Source: Haberlea rhodopensis
Lineage: Eukaryota > Streptophyta > Magnoliopsida > Lamiales > Gesneriaceae
Direction of reading: 5' to 3'
Assembly (NCBI GenBank): GCA_907163345.1
Contig: CAJQUN010000462.1
Location: 248,001-312,000 of the forward strand
Length of the DNA: 64,000 nucleotides
Each line of letters begins with the position of its first letter. Within the stretch, counting starts at the first letter, position 1. Positions 11,686 through 23,289 of the stretch are shown piece after piece. Below the pieces are notes generated by a model. The model had not been told where the DNA came from. It searched no databases and saw only the letters and a list, made by a program, of their open reading frames with translations. The position numbers and the translations under genes are program-made.

Positions 11686-12744
11686 ATGGCTGGACGACCC
11701 ACCCGTAACAACCGCAACCCACGATATGCATTTCCATGCAATAATGACAATGAAGCTGGAGGAAGCCGAGATCCACCACAATCTCCAAAAACGGGTTTAA
11801 GTCGTGAAGACTTCATGGCCATAGCTACCATAGTGGCCACTACTCTTCAGGGGTTTATTAACCCAACTGCTAATCAGGCACAACCACAGCCTCAGCCTCA
11901 GCCTCAGCCGCATGGGATAAAATATCATTATGAGTCTCTTCGCAAGAATCGAATGTCAACATTCAATGGTAACTCAAAACCAGAAGTGGCTCAGCACTGG
12001 CTGAAAGAAGTAGAGAAACATCATAGACTACTGGAAGTGCCTCAAGAAATCAAAGTGGAAGTTACATCGCCATTTCTTGTTGACGACGCAAATAAGTGGT
12101 GGGATAGTGTGTCACCCTCGATGGAAGTCACCGGACCAATCACTTGGCAAAGATTCCGTGGTGCATTTCTAAAACAATATTTCCCAGCAGCCATTAATCT
12201 CCAAAAGTTGGAGGAATTTGATAACCTGACACAAACTCCAGGAATGTCAGTGGTAGAGTATTCCTCAATATTCCATTCTCTTGGGACTTATGCCCCAACC
12301 ATTATGGCAGATGATGACTTAAAGCTACACCGTTTCAAGAAGGGTCTGAACAGTCGGATCCAATCAGCATTAGTAGTGTTGGAAACCACCAACTTTGAGG
12401 ATGTGATGGGAGCAGCCATCAAGGCCGAGTCTGACATACATCGCCGAGAAGAAGAGTTCAAGCGCAAATGACCTCTCCCTCATCAGCCCTCTACCAATGG
12501 CCAGAAGTTCAAACGGCCAAATCAGTTCCATAATCAACAAAGGGGATCTACATCTACCCCAAACAACAAAGAATTCCCAAAGTGCCCAATCTGTAATCTT
12601 GCACATACTGGGGAATGTCGTAGACAAAGTGGTGCTTGCTTCCGATGTGGGAAGTTTGGACATAGAATTGCTAATTGCCCTGAGACTGAGAAGAAGGGGA
12701 CTGGAGCAGGCAATGGCATCCCTCCAAAAAAACCCAATGCTAGG
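11686..12744 (+). pseudogene. gag: G1 copy 2 gag with an internal stop
   Basis: Starts at ATG 11686. Blocks in order are a basic N-terminus (MAGRPTRNNRNPRY), a Pro-Gln repeat (about residues 65-75), a capsid region of the retrotransposon gag family (STFNGNSKPEVAQHWLKEVE, then WWDSV, FLKQYFPAA and EEFDNL), and a CCHC zinc knuckle CFRCGKFGHRIANC (about 12640-12680). A TGA at 12469-12471 interrupts gag before the knuckle. The frame then stays open into protease, so Gag and Pol formed one reading frame. The protein would build the particle core and bind RNA; this copy makes only a truncated Gag. Confidence 0.9.
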
Positions 12745-15700
12745 GTGTTCGCCATGACACAGAATGAGGCGAATAATGCCAATGACGTTGTGGCAGGTAC
12801 TGTCTTAATCAACAAATTGCCTGCTTATGTGCTGTTTGATTGTGGAGCTACGCACTCATTTATATCTAAAAGGTTCGCTAAGAAGTTAAAATTTATTCCT
12901 GACATACTTAGTGAACCATATAGAGTAGCAACTCCTGCTAATAAAACCTTGGAAACACATAGTATTCATCGAGGTTGCAACATTCACATAAGTGACAAAA
13001 AGTTCAACACCGATCTGATACAACTCAACATGGTGGAGTTTGATGCTATCCTAGGAATGTATTGGTTATCTAAACACCATGCCTTAGTTGACTGCCATAA
13101 TAAGAAAGTCAAACTACGAGCACCAGACCAAGAAGAAATCTTATATTGTGGTAATACAAAAGAGCGTAAAGTTCTTTTATCTTCTTCTCAAACTTGGAAA
13201 TCCATGAAAAGCGGTGAGAGAATTTACTTAGCCATGATAAACAAAGTCACGGAAGGAGCTGAACTCAGACTAGAAGATATTCCGGTAGCACAAGAATTTC
13301 CAGATGTTTTTCCAGATGATCTCCCCGGATTAGTCCCGGATCGTGAAATAGAGTTTGAGATTAACTTGGTGCCAGGCGCTGCATCCATTTCGAAGGCACC
13401 ATATCGAATGGCTCCAGCTGAATTGAAAGAGCTAAAAGAACAACTGCAAGAACTCTTGGACAAGAAGCACATCAGACCAAGTACATCTCCATGGGGAGCT
13501 CCAGTACTATTTGTAAAAAAGAAAGACGGGAGTATGAGATTGTGTATCGATTACAGAGAATTAAATAAAATCACAATCAAAAATAGATATCCTCTCCCAA
13601 GGATAGACGACCTATTCGATCAACTCAAAGGAGCTAAAGTCTTTTCTAAACTTGATCTAAGATCGGGCTATCATCAGCTCAAGATTAAGGTAGGAGATAT
13701 TTCGAAGACTGCATCCCGAACAAGATATGGGCATTACGAGTTCACAGTGATGCCATTTGGTCTGACAAATGCTCCAGCCGCATTCATGGACTTGATGAAT
13801 CGAGTATCCAAGCCATTCCTGGACAAGTTCGTGGTAGTGTTCATCGATGACATTCTGGTCTATTCCCCGAGTAAAGAGAAACACGAGGAACATCTTCGTC
13901 TTACCCTACAGACCTTAAGAGAGAAAGAACTCTTTGCCAAGTTCAAGAAATGCGAATTTTGGCTAGACAACGTTGCATTCTTAGGGCATATCATCTCTGA
14001 AGCAGATGTGTCCGTAGATCCTAAGAAAGTGGAAGCAATTATGGACTGGCCAAGACCAAAGACTGTTACTGAAATTCGAAGTTTCTTAGGGTTAGCTGGC
14101 TATTATCGAAAATTTGTTGAAGGATTTTCCTCGATAGCCATACCCCTTACAAAACTCACACAAAAGAACTCCAAATTCATATGGAGTAAGGAGACTGAGA
14201 AGAGTTTCGAGACTTTGAAAAAGAAGCTTGCATCTACACCTGTATTAGTATTGCCAACTGAGAATATGGGTTTTACCATCTACAGCGATGCATCAAAAGA
14301 AGGTCTAGGATGTGTGCTCATGCAAGAAGGGAGAGTGATTGCCTATGCATCAAGGCAACTTAAACCGTATGAACAAAACTACCCTACGCATGACCTTGAG
14401 TTAGCAGCCGTAGTTTTTGCCTTGAAAATATGGAGGCATTACCTTTACGGTGCCAAGTGTGAAATTTTCACGGATCATCAAGTATTTGTTCACCCAGAAG
14501 GAATTAAATATGAGGCAAAGACGATGGATAGAACTATTGAAGGACTATGACCTTACGATAAGCTACCATCCAGGGAAAGCAAATAAGGTCGCAGACGCAC
14601 TAAGTCGGAAGGGCACAGGGAAGATGATTTTAGCATCCCTTTCAGCTTATCCCTGCCTCCGAGAAATGATAAAGTTAGAGCAAAGTCAGGATCCCAGCCT
14701 AACTAAACTGAAAGAACAGGTTAAGGAAGGAAAATTTCCCGATTTCACGACAGACAACGATGGAACTTTATGGATGAAAAGAAGGTTATGTGTGCCAAAC
14801 GTGAAGGACCTTAGACGAGAAGTGATGATTACAGCACATAAATCAAAGTTCTCCATCCATCCTGGAAGCACAAAGATGTACAAAGACCTCAAAGAAAGCT
14901 TCTGGTGGAATGGAATGAAGAAAGATGTTGCTGAATTTGTCGCTAGATGCTTAGTTTGTCAGCAAATTAAAGCTGAACATCAAAGGCCAGGAGGATTACT
15001 TCAACCTCTTGAAATTCCGGAATGGAAGTGGGAACATATCTCCATGGACTTTGTAGTAGGATTGCCAAAGTCTCGACAAAGTCATGACGGTATATGGGTG
15101 ATTGTTGATAGACTCACAAAATCTGCACATTTCCTCCCAGTCCGTATGAATTATAACTTGGATAAATTGGCGACCCTTTACATGGATAATATTGTGCGAC
15201 TTCATGGAGTCCCGATAAGTATTGTATCCGATAGAGATCCCAGATTCGTGTCACGCTTCTGGAATAGTTTTCAACAAGCTATGGGAACTAAGGTAACTCT
15301 TAGCACGGCCTATCACCCACAAACCGATGGCCAAACAGAGAGGACAATCCAAACCCTCGAGGATATGTTTAGAGCTTGTACCATAGATTTCAGTGCAAAT
15401 TGGAGTGAGCTCTTGCCTCTGATCGAGTTCGCCTACAACAATAGTTATCATAGCAGCATTGGAATGACACCATATGAAGCACTCTATAGGCGAAAATGTC
15501 GATCACCGTTATATTGGGATGAAATTGGAGAGAATCACCGGACCTGAGCTTGTACAGACCACAATCGACAAAGTCACAATCATTAGAGATAGGCTCAAGG
15601 CAGCTCAAAATCGACAGAAAAGTTGGGCTGATATGAAAAGAAGACCGTTAGAATTCGAGATTGGCGACAAGGTTTATGTAAAGGTCTCACCAATGAAAGG

Positions 15701-16142
15701 AGTCATCCGATTTGACAAAGCAGGGAAGCTAAGACCAAGATATGTTGGACCATTTGAAATCCTGGAGAAAGTGGGAACTTTAGCTTATAGAATAGCACTA
15801 CCTCCAAGCCTCTCAAGAATTCATAATGTATTTCATGTATCACAATTAAGGAAGTACATTGCTGATCCAAATCATGTACTCGAAGCAGAACCTTTAGTAG
15901 ATCAAGGAAACTTGAACGAAACCCTGAAGTATGAAGAAATTCCGATCCGAACATAGACTCAAAGGATCAAGTACTGAGACGAAGGACCATTCCATATATC
16001 AAAGTTCAATGGTCGAACCATACAGAGAGAGAAGCCACTTGGGAACCAGAAGAGAAAATGCAAGAAAAATATCCCTATCTGTTCCAAGATCAAGCTGCTT
16101 CAAGTTTCGAGGACGAAACTCCTCATAAGGAGGGAAGAATGT
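12745..16142 (+). pseudogene. pol: G1 copy 2 pol (Tekay/Del-type), frameshifted
   Basis: Continues gag in frame. Order: protease (FDCGATHSF), RT (FIDDIL, Asp codon at 13846), RNase H, integrase and a GPF/chromodomain-like tail, as in copy 1. Breaks: an 8-bp deletion near 14480 in RNase H (at TDHQ), the integrase frame break near 15534-15550 shared with copy 1, and a 1-bp deletion at about 15950 in the tail. ILGMYWL here reads ILGMDWL in copy 1, a D-to-Y change in the protease region. RT itself is open, unlike copy 1. No intact Pol can be made. Confidence 0.92.
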
Positions 16143-17406
16143 GATGATCACCACTTGCAAACATGTTACATTGCCACAACATGATACCACAACATGTTAC
16201 ATTGCCACAACATGATACCACACATGTTACATTGCCACAACATGATACCACAACATGTTACATTGCCACAACATGATACCACAACATGTTACATTGCCAC
16301 AACATGTTACATTGAATTTAGGTACCAAGAATTTAATTAAACTATCCTTAAATACATCATTGCTTACATAATATTAAGTTGATGTCATTGATTACATAAT
16401 ATTAACTTGATGTCATTGATTACATAATATTAAGTTGATGTCATTGATTAAATAATATTAACTTGATGTCATTGATTACATAATATTAACTTGATGTCAT
16501 TGCTTATATATTTTCTTGAAAAACTTCTATAAATACCATGCTAGATTCATTAGTAGAAACACAAAAGTTTAAAGGAAATACTCTCAAAAATATCAAATAT
16601 TCTAGCAAGAAAAGAAGTTGATTTTTGAAGGTTGTAGATCCATACTCTTTCAAGTTTAAAGAATCGTCGTAAACAATCAGGTAAGTGGGCTTTTGTTATA
16701 TTATCCTTTCGTTTTGATAACATATGAATGCTTATGAAAAATACAGTCGAATATGTGAACTATTTTAAAAACTATGATGTCATGAAAATTCTGAATATCG
16801 GGAGATAAGTGCTAGGCGAAACAACGTGCTACGTACGTGTGAGCCACCTCTTGAACCGATGGGGCAAAGTGCTATACATACGGGAGCCACCTCTTGAATT
16901 CGTAGGAGCCACCTCTATAATCCTTATGTTATGTAGATTGATCTAATTTGATAATATGACATGTGTTCTATTATGATGCTATTGGTATGACTCAAAAAAG
17001 CAAAATTATGTTATGTGTATCAGTTTATGTTTTGAAATCTGTTTTGAAATCTGTATAAGTATATGTTTTCGGCATATTCGATTGGCCCCCGCTTACTGAG
17101 TGTCAACCAGAACACTCACCCCTTACATACCCTCCCCAGATAAAAGTGAGTCAGATACCGAAGATGCAGAACAACACAACTTTTGGGGTTGGTGATCTAC
17201 CGCAATTATTTCAAGATTCTACATAATTACGCTTCCGCTAAACTCTGTTAAGATTTAAGTTATGGTTTTATTTTCAATTGTAAAACATTTATGTTTATGG
17301 AATAAATAGACTGGTTGTATTAAATTCTGTACTATGAGGCTTGTTGATTTTCAGTTGTATTGGGAATCAACGCCGGTGTTATCGATCCCGGTCTCGGGGC
17401 GTGACA
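16140..17406 (+). mobile_element. G1 LTR 2 (3' LTR)
   Basis: Same ends as LTR 1 (TGTGATGATCACC to GGGGCGTGACA), 1267 versus 1191 bp. The extra length is mainly additional copies of an ACATGTTACATTGCCACAA-type unit at about 16151-16315. The TATA box is at 16528-16535. After 17406 the Athila-1 3' region resumes. A target-site duplication cannot be read because the left end of G1 is truncated. Confidence 0.93.
16151..16315 (+). repeat. Tandem repeat near the start of G1 LTR 2
   Basis: About five imperfect units of a roughly 31-bp sequence (ACATGTTACATTGCCACAA with CATGATACCACA). LTR 1 has about two (8826-8895). The expansion or contraction explains most of the length difference between the LTRs. 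Confidence 0.85.
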
Positions 17407-18250
17407 CTTATAACATTGAGGACAATGCACAAATTAAGTTTGGGGGAGTGCATTACTGTATCATGCTTTTTCTTTGGTTTCTTTCGAATCGAGTCGTCTC
17501 TTGAGCACCAACAACATTTTTTTTAAAAATGAGTTCTACCTTAAGAAATGAATGAATTAGAATTGCAAATGTATTACATGATGAAATTAATCCCCATCTC
17601 AACTTGAGTTTTGAATTGTTTTGACTTGTTTGTGAATATCCTTGGTTGAGTTAGTACTTCAAATTAAGGAATATTTTGAGCACTTTTGAGTCATGATTGT
17701 GTGGATTATATGTTGGAAAGTGAAAATATTTATGAACTATGATTTGTCTTGAGCATCTTAGAGCATTCTAGAACCTATTTGAGGGCACTATGAGGCGAAA
17801 TTTATAATTATGAACTTGACTTGGACATGATTTAGGCGATCTTTGGAACGTCTGAGTCTTTCAAGCTTACCTTTTATATACTTATCTTTATTTCCACTTT
17901 TGAGCTTAATTGAAAAAGAATGGAAATGAACCACCATTCGACTTTTGTTTATAAACTCATTATACCTACCCTTATATCAGCCTGAAAATAGTTTTTATCC
18001 TTATCTTAAGGGAGTATAATGAATTTATGAGCGTAGTATGTTTTGAGTTATTATAAGAAAAAAATTCAATGCCTAAAGAAAAAGGAAAAAGAAAGGCATA
18101 GTGAAATAAAAGCATAGTTATTTGATGATGAACCATGTGGAGATCATATATTGACCACATTTGGTAAAATGATGAACCATAATGGAAAATTCAATTCTTA
18201 TCACACCTTATTTTTAGTTAAATAGCACAAGCATTCTAATTTAACCCTTA
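17407..18250 (+). other. Athila-1 3' untranslated region
   Basis: Opens with CATTGAGGACAATG and then AAGTTTGGGGGAGTG, a pairing typical of the 3' part of Athila elements. A long AT-rich non-coding stretch follows. No env-like ORF is seen. A 3' LTR belonging to this copy is not evident; the LTR at 18859 is a separate insertion. Confidence 0.65.
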
Positions 18251-18858
18251 TCAATCAATCAATCAATCAAAATATAAGTAATTAAAATTTAAACTGATGA
18301 TAACATTAAAAGCTAGTGAGAATTATGAAGCAAAACAACATATGCACAAGTAGTTAATTTTAATCTAGTCGATTATTTTTCTTAAGAATATAACAAACTC
18401 AAGCGGAAATTTATTAATCTTTGTTACTTCACAAATTATAGGGATCGAACAATTACAGATTTGATATCATATTTAGCATTAGATTGCATGAAAACCGATA
18501 GATGGTCAATCTAACAATCAAACATAACAATCATGACAAGATAATCAGAAATCGATAAAGATTAACATAATTCTCACAAGAATCGTAAATTCCAATATAT
18601 TGTCTTTCTCAAATAAGAATCCAAGGTGTTTAGCTAGTCATGTTTAAATATAAACTAATAAAAATCTTAGAATGCATGAAATAAAGCAAAGAAAGAAAAA
18701 CTAATTGGATCGCCATGCGTCGAGGTTGCCAATCTCGCCTTGTGTTGATTCTTCTAGCCGTCTTCAAAACTATGAGAGAAAATATATAAACCATGCAAAA
18801 ACTAGTTATCTAATTGTATGCTCAAAATTTTTAATCTCGAGTTATAAGGAGTGGAGGT
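18251..18858 (-). other. AT-rich block, possible minus-strand LTR part
   Basis: Begins with a short TCAA/ATCA tetranucleotide run (18251-18270). The rest has no ORF of note. It is continuous with 20295 onward once the solo LTR is removed, so it may be the 3' LTR of the minus-strand element whose gag lies at 23290-24260. This is inferred from position only. Confidence 0.35.
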
Positions 18859-19080
18859 TGATAAGTGTGATTTTCACTTATTTTGCAATGAAATTATGGA
18901 CGTTTTTGTATGGATTCCTGGACGATATTACGCTTTTTGGTATATATTTGTATGTTTCAGGAATAAAGTCTAAGTGCATAAAAGTGGAGGAAATGATCTA
19001 ATAATGATGAAAAAGGGCCAAACCGAGCGAACATGTCGAAGAAATGACGAAATCTCAAAAAAGTGAATATGAAGACTGGG

Positions 19081-19211
19081 GATCGATCGACAATTCACGG
19101 CGATCGATCGCTGTTTTCCAGAAAGTTTTGGCGATCAATCTCCATTTCACAGCGATCGATCGCGGATGTGCAGATTTTGAAAAATAAAACCAGAATGTTT
19201 TGGCGATCGAT
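19081..19211. repeat. GATCGATC sites paired at 21 bp in the Athila solo LTR
   Basis: GATCGATC-type cores start at 19081, 19102, 19133 (GATCAATC), 19154 and 19204. Two pairs have exactly 21-bp spacing. The array is 60-190 bp upstream of the TATA box, in U3. Confidence 0.85.
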
Positions 19212-19271
19212 CGAGTTTTTGTTTCCTTGTTGGATATTTTGTGTCCAAAAATTGGAAAACTCTTCCACCAC

Positions 19272-19280
19272 TATAAAAGG
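19272..19280 (+). promoter_or_regulatory. TATA box of the Athila solo LTR
   Basis: TATAAAAGG lies in CTATAAAAGGGATGAC. The equivalent place in Athila-2 reads TATTTAAAGG (about 26858). Confidence 0.65.
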
Positions 19281-20289
19281 GATGACTTGGACGTTTTTAG
19301 GGGACCTTTGGCTCATAGTTCACCCTACAATCTCAGCCTCCACCATACTCCATCCTCTACCTTCATCCATACCATCACAACCATTGAAGAGAAAGCTAGA
19401 TTTGGAGAGACGGGACGACGCATCAAAGCAAGGAGTCAACGTCTAGAGTTATGTTCGTATTTATAAACTTTGTTCTTCATTATTCTCAGATTTTAATGTT
19501 TAGATTTTTGCAAAACATTTTTATACATTATTATTTGATGACAATTGTTGGCTAAGTTTTGTTGTTAAGACTAGGGGATCCCATATTTTGAACCCATAAT
19601 TTAAATTCATGTTTTGATTGATTCTTACAATTTTATGTGCATAATTTATTATTCTTCATGCTTTTAAAGGATTGACCACCTTTGAATGAATTTATACATT
19701 GTAATTGACTTGATCATACATTATTACAATACGACATAATAAATTAGGCTGTGGGTTTAAATTGAGAATGACCAAGTAAAATCAAACACGCGTGTAATAG
19801 CAATAGATTTACCAAAATCGAAGGCTATTAGTTTTCATAATCCTCATACAATACTGAGTGTTAAATAAGTGCATGAAAATTGCCTTGTTGCATCTTAATA
19901 TTAGATTTGTTATAGCTTGACCAAAGTATAATAAATGCATTAGAAAAACTCGTCACCTTAGAATGTTTGAATTTAAATCTTTACTAATAGACAAATTGTT
20001 GGGAATTACATGGGTGAACCGAAGTCTTGATAATTGTCTCTACTGATTTTATTCTCATTCTTTACTACTTGTTGGGTTGGATATCGATTCTTTGTCAGTT
20101 TAGTTTAATAATCATCATTAATTATCGTATGCTAAATATAGTTAAATTAGTAGAGTTTGGTACTTATTTTCTAGTCCTTGTGGGTTCGACAACCTTTTTC
20201 TTAAAATCTACTATACTAAAACTTGACACCGTGCACTTGCGGTATAAAATCGCTACACTGGAATGAATTGTTTAAATAAATAGTGATCA

Positions 20290-20634
20290 GAGGTTGAAAG
20301 AAATGGTTAGAATTCCTGTAGGATGGAAATAAATCATGTTTCCATTTATTTTAGGATTCCTCGGTGTGAAGGGGCCTTGGGTGCAGCGTGAAGGCAATGT
20401 CTTGGCACAATTATTTCCTCAAGTCGTGCGCAAAGGCGTCACCTCCTTGGCGTGAACGCACTGTGTGTTCTGTTTTGAATGCTGAAATTATTCCAGTTGG
20501 TGTGGAGGTAACATATGTATCAAATTAACAATCAAAATATATAATTAGGTGCAATATGTATCAAATTAACAATCAAAATATACCTAATCGTTAACAATTG
20601 ACGCACTAAAGGTGTCTATTTCTAGACACATCAA
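20290..20634 (-). other. Possible minus-strand LTR start, with hairpin
   Basis: Contains a direct repeat (TATGTATCAAATTAACAATC at about 20514 and 20553) and the perfect inverted repeat GTGTCTATTTCTAGACAC near 20611. On the minus strand, AAGGGGG (a polypurine-like tract) precedes TGATGTGTCTAG, so the LTR of the minus-strand element may begin near 20634. Confidence 0.35.
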
Positions 20635-22020
20635 ACCCCCTTATACTTAAACTTTACTCATCCTCGAGTAAAACAGAACAAAAATTAACTCTTTTTTGTG
20701 GGTCATAGATTCTTAACAAACAACACCTTGTCCTCACATTGGTGCCTCAATAATTACTGTCATGCAAAGTCAAGAAAGGCGTTAAAAAACTAACAATGGA
20801 ACAAAATTCAATCCATACACATTTCATACTTGACAAGCAGCAAACGTGCGTGTGTGATCATACCAAGTGTGATGTAAACATAATAGATCCAATAAATATA
20901 AACAATAGCTCAAGTTGTGCACCAACACAAGTATAAGCTGACTTGCATGCACTTCTCAACTATTTTTTGATCACCTATAAACATAAATCAAGTCGTTTTT
21001 TATTAGTTTGTAGCTTTGCCTACGCATTGTCTTATGAAAGAAATGATAAGATCCATCAAACAAGAGAGTATAATGATATGCGCAATATTAGCTTTTCTCT
21101 TCTTGCATGCTTTTTTTTTTTTTCAAAACCTTGGTTTTCTTTTTGTAAGGATTATTTCATTTTTCTCTTTTATGCATTGACTCCCCATGGAGTCATATTT
21201 TTTTTTCTTTTTCAAGGCATCTCCTTTTTCTTTCACGTGTCTCATTCTTTTGACAATAAGCTCAAAAACATATGATTCAAAATAGCACAAGTGCATGTGA
21301 ATGAAACACATCATACTCCCTTAAAGGGTATGGATACAAATTATATTTAGTCTTATTAGGGAAGATGGTAAGCTAGCCAACGAATGTCGAATGTGGTTGT
21401 TTGTATGCCTATCATACAACCATTTTTTGTATTAAAGCTCAAAAGGGACACTAGGGATAATTTTGTTTACATGGTAAGCTTGAAAGGCTCAAACGCATCA
21501 AAACGCCTTTATCATTTTTATGCTTCCAAGTAATCTAGATTTACGCATCAAGAATATGTAGATAAGTTATAGCATGTATCGACGACTTCCTAAGACTACC
21601 ACAAAGTTCACTCTACTTTCATTACACTAAACACACATCACAAGCCATGACAATTTCTCAAAATATTCAACAACTATGTCAAAAGTATAATTTGCATTCG
21701 AGTTCGAAGTGTTAAGTTAGCAATTTTATTTTCAAGACATGCATGCTATCAGCTATGTATCACTATGAGCTAGTGAGTCAAAAGTATATGTTCATCACTA
21801 ACTATGATCTATAAAAAAAATTCAGTTTTTTCGAGTTTTTATGATTTTTGCAATAATAATTAAGATAATAAACTACTAATCCTCCCACGTACTTAAATCT
21901 TACATTGTCCACAATGTAAGAGAAAGTACAAGAAAATAGAAAAGTAATTACAAATGCAATAAAAGAAAAGGGAAAACTAGCTCATTTTGGGTTGTCTCCC
22001 TAACAACGCCTCTGTTTATC
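20635..22020 (-). other. Non-coding 3' region of the minus-strand gag element
   Basis: AT-rich with poly-T runs (about 21109-21123). At 21899-21920, CTTACATTGT and ACAATGTAAG form a perfect 10-bp inverted repeat, followed on the minus strand by a TTTAAGTACGTGGGAGG-like stretch. This is the counterpart of CATTGAGGACAATG plus AAGTTTGGGGGAG in Athila-1. GTTAGGGAGACAACCC (minus, about 21990-22005) is also typical of the 3' part of such gypsy elements. The small ORF at 20943-21275 is low-complexity and not credible as a gene. Confidence 0.5.
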
Positions 22021-22299
22021 ATCGGTGTCCCGACTTCAGATGCTTCCTTATGCTCATAGTGGTTCATGATGGCTTGCTTTATCCTTCCTCCACCATCTAA
22101 GTAACTTCTTGACTGATGAAGTCTAGGACAATTCGCCTTGATATTCTTAGAGATGTCAATCTCGTGACTTGCTCCTCCTCCTTCGATTGGTGATTATTTT
22201 GGTCGATGCCGTTGGTAGCTCATTGCAATTGTCAAATCCTGCAAGTCAGAAATGAGAAGTGGTCCAGTGTTAAGAGTAGATAAAGCAGCGAGTGTATTA

Positions 22300-22960
22300 A
22301 GTTATCACTAAAACTTGATGTTGTACCTCATTTATCAACAAGGCTCCCTCTCCAAGTCATACGAATCATTAATTTCAAATTTCATCTCTTGGCAAGTGAT
22401 CAATGATATCAATAGTGAAACTACTGTGTTTATCACAATGAGTTTTCATGGTATCACAATATGAAACTTAGCAAGTTCACCACCAAATTTCATAGTTAAA
22501 GTACCACTATTGACATCTATTATAGATTTAGAGGTTTTCAAGAATGGTCATCCCAATAAAATTGGACTAAAATCAGTAGGAAAGACTAGATTTTATATTT
22601 GCACAAGAAAATTCTCGATTATTTCCCTAGGATGAACCGTATACCTGTCAGCTAGTTGTATCATAGTTCCATTTGTTTCATAGGTCCAAGTTTTAAAGAA
22701 GTGTAGATTGAATAAGGGACGACATTGATCGCAGCTCATAAATCTAACATGACTTTTTTAAGTATAGTGTTACCAATGGTGCAAGGGATAGAAACATACA
22801 TAGGTCCTTGCATTTTCTGGGAATTTTCCCCTTTGGATGACTGCAGAAACATTCTCACCTAGTTCGATTTTTTGGCATCCTTTTAATTTTTGTCTCCTTT
22901 TCACAGTGCACAGTTCATTCGAGAACTTTGCCTAGCGAGTACTTGTTTGATAGCATCTAA
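22300..22960 (-). pseudogene. Degenerate protease-like region, minus strand
   Basis: The minus-strand translation, across several frames and stops, gives MIQLADRYTVHPRE, FPTDFSPILLG and SIIDVNSGTLTMKF. These match in order the protease region of Athila/Tat-type elements (QLADRS, then DFVVLD, PLILGRPFL and DVQKGEL). It is too broken for a reading frame. No RT or integrase remains were seen between this and the 3' region. Confidence 0.55.
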
Positions 22961-23289
22961 CAATGGTAGGTTTACCTCGCATCTACGAAAGGTTCGTAGA
23001 GTTCCCTGATACCCTCATCCTTCTTGTTTTCTGTTAATGCTAGGGGGATGGAGGTGCAATTTTATACTCAGATAAGGTTGGAAACTTACGTTAGTTACCT
23101 TGTCGTGCCTTTACTCATTGCCTTCAGCTCCGACCTTATTTTTCTCTTTCACATCTTCTTGCTTTTGTGGCATCAGTACCACCTCCTCCGGAGTCTCCAC
23201 TTCCTTGTCGTCCCTCAGTGTGATTGCATTCACATTCTCTCTTGGATAACACGGGTTGTGATGGCAGACAATTCTACCGTTGAGCTTCT

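Larger units (their letters stand above)
18859..20289 (+). mobile_element. Solo Athila LTR with target-site duplication
   Basis: Starts TGATAAGTGTGATTTTCAC and ends GTGATCA. It is flanked by GAGGT at 18854-18858 and 20290-20294, a clean 5-bp target-site duplication with no internal region, so it is a solo LTR left by recombination between LTRs. It contains GATCGATC pairs (19081-19215) and a TATA box at 19272. It is the most complete Athila LTR here and the reference for the other copies. Confidence 0.9.

Noticed and set aside
18859..20289. 3' LTR of Athila-1
   Set aside because: It has its own GAGGT target-site duplication on both sides, so it is an independent solo LTR.
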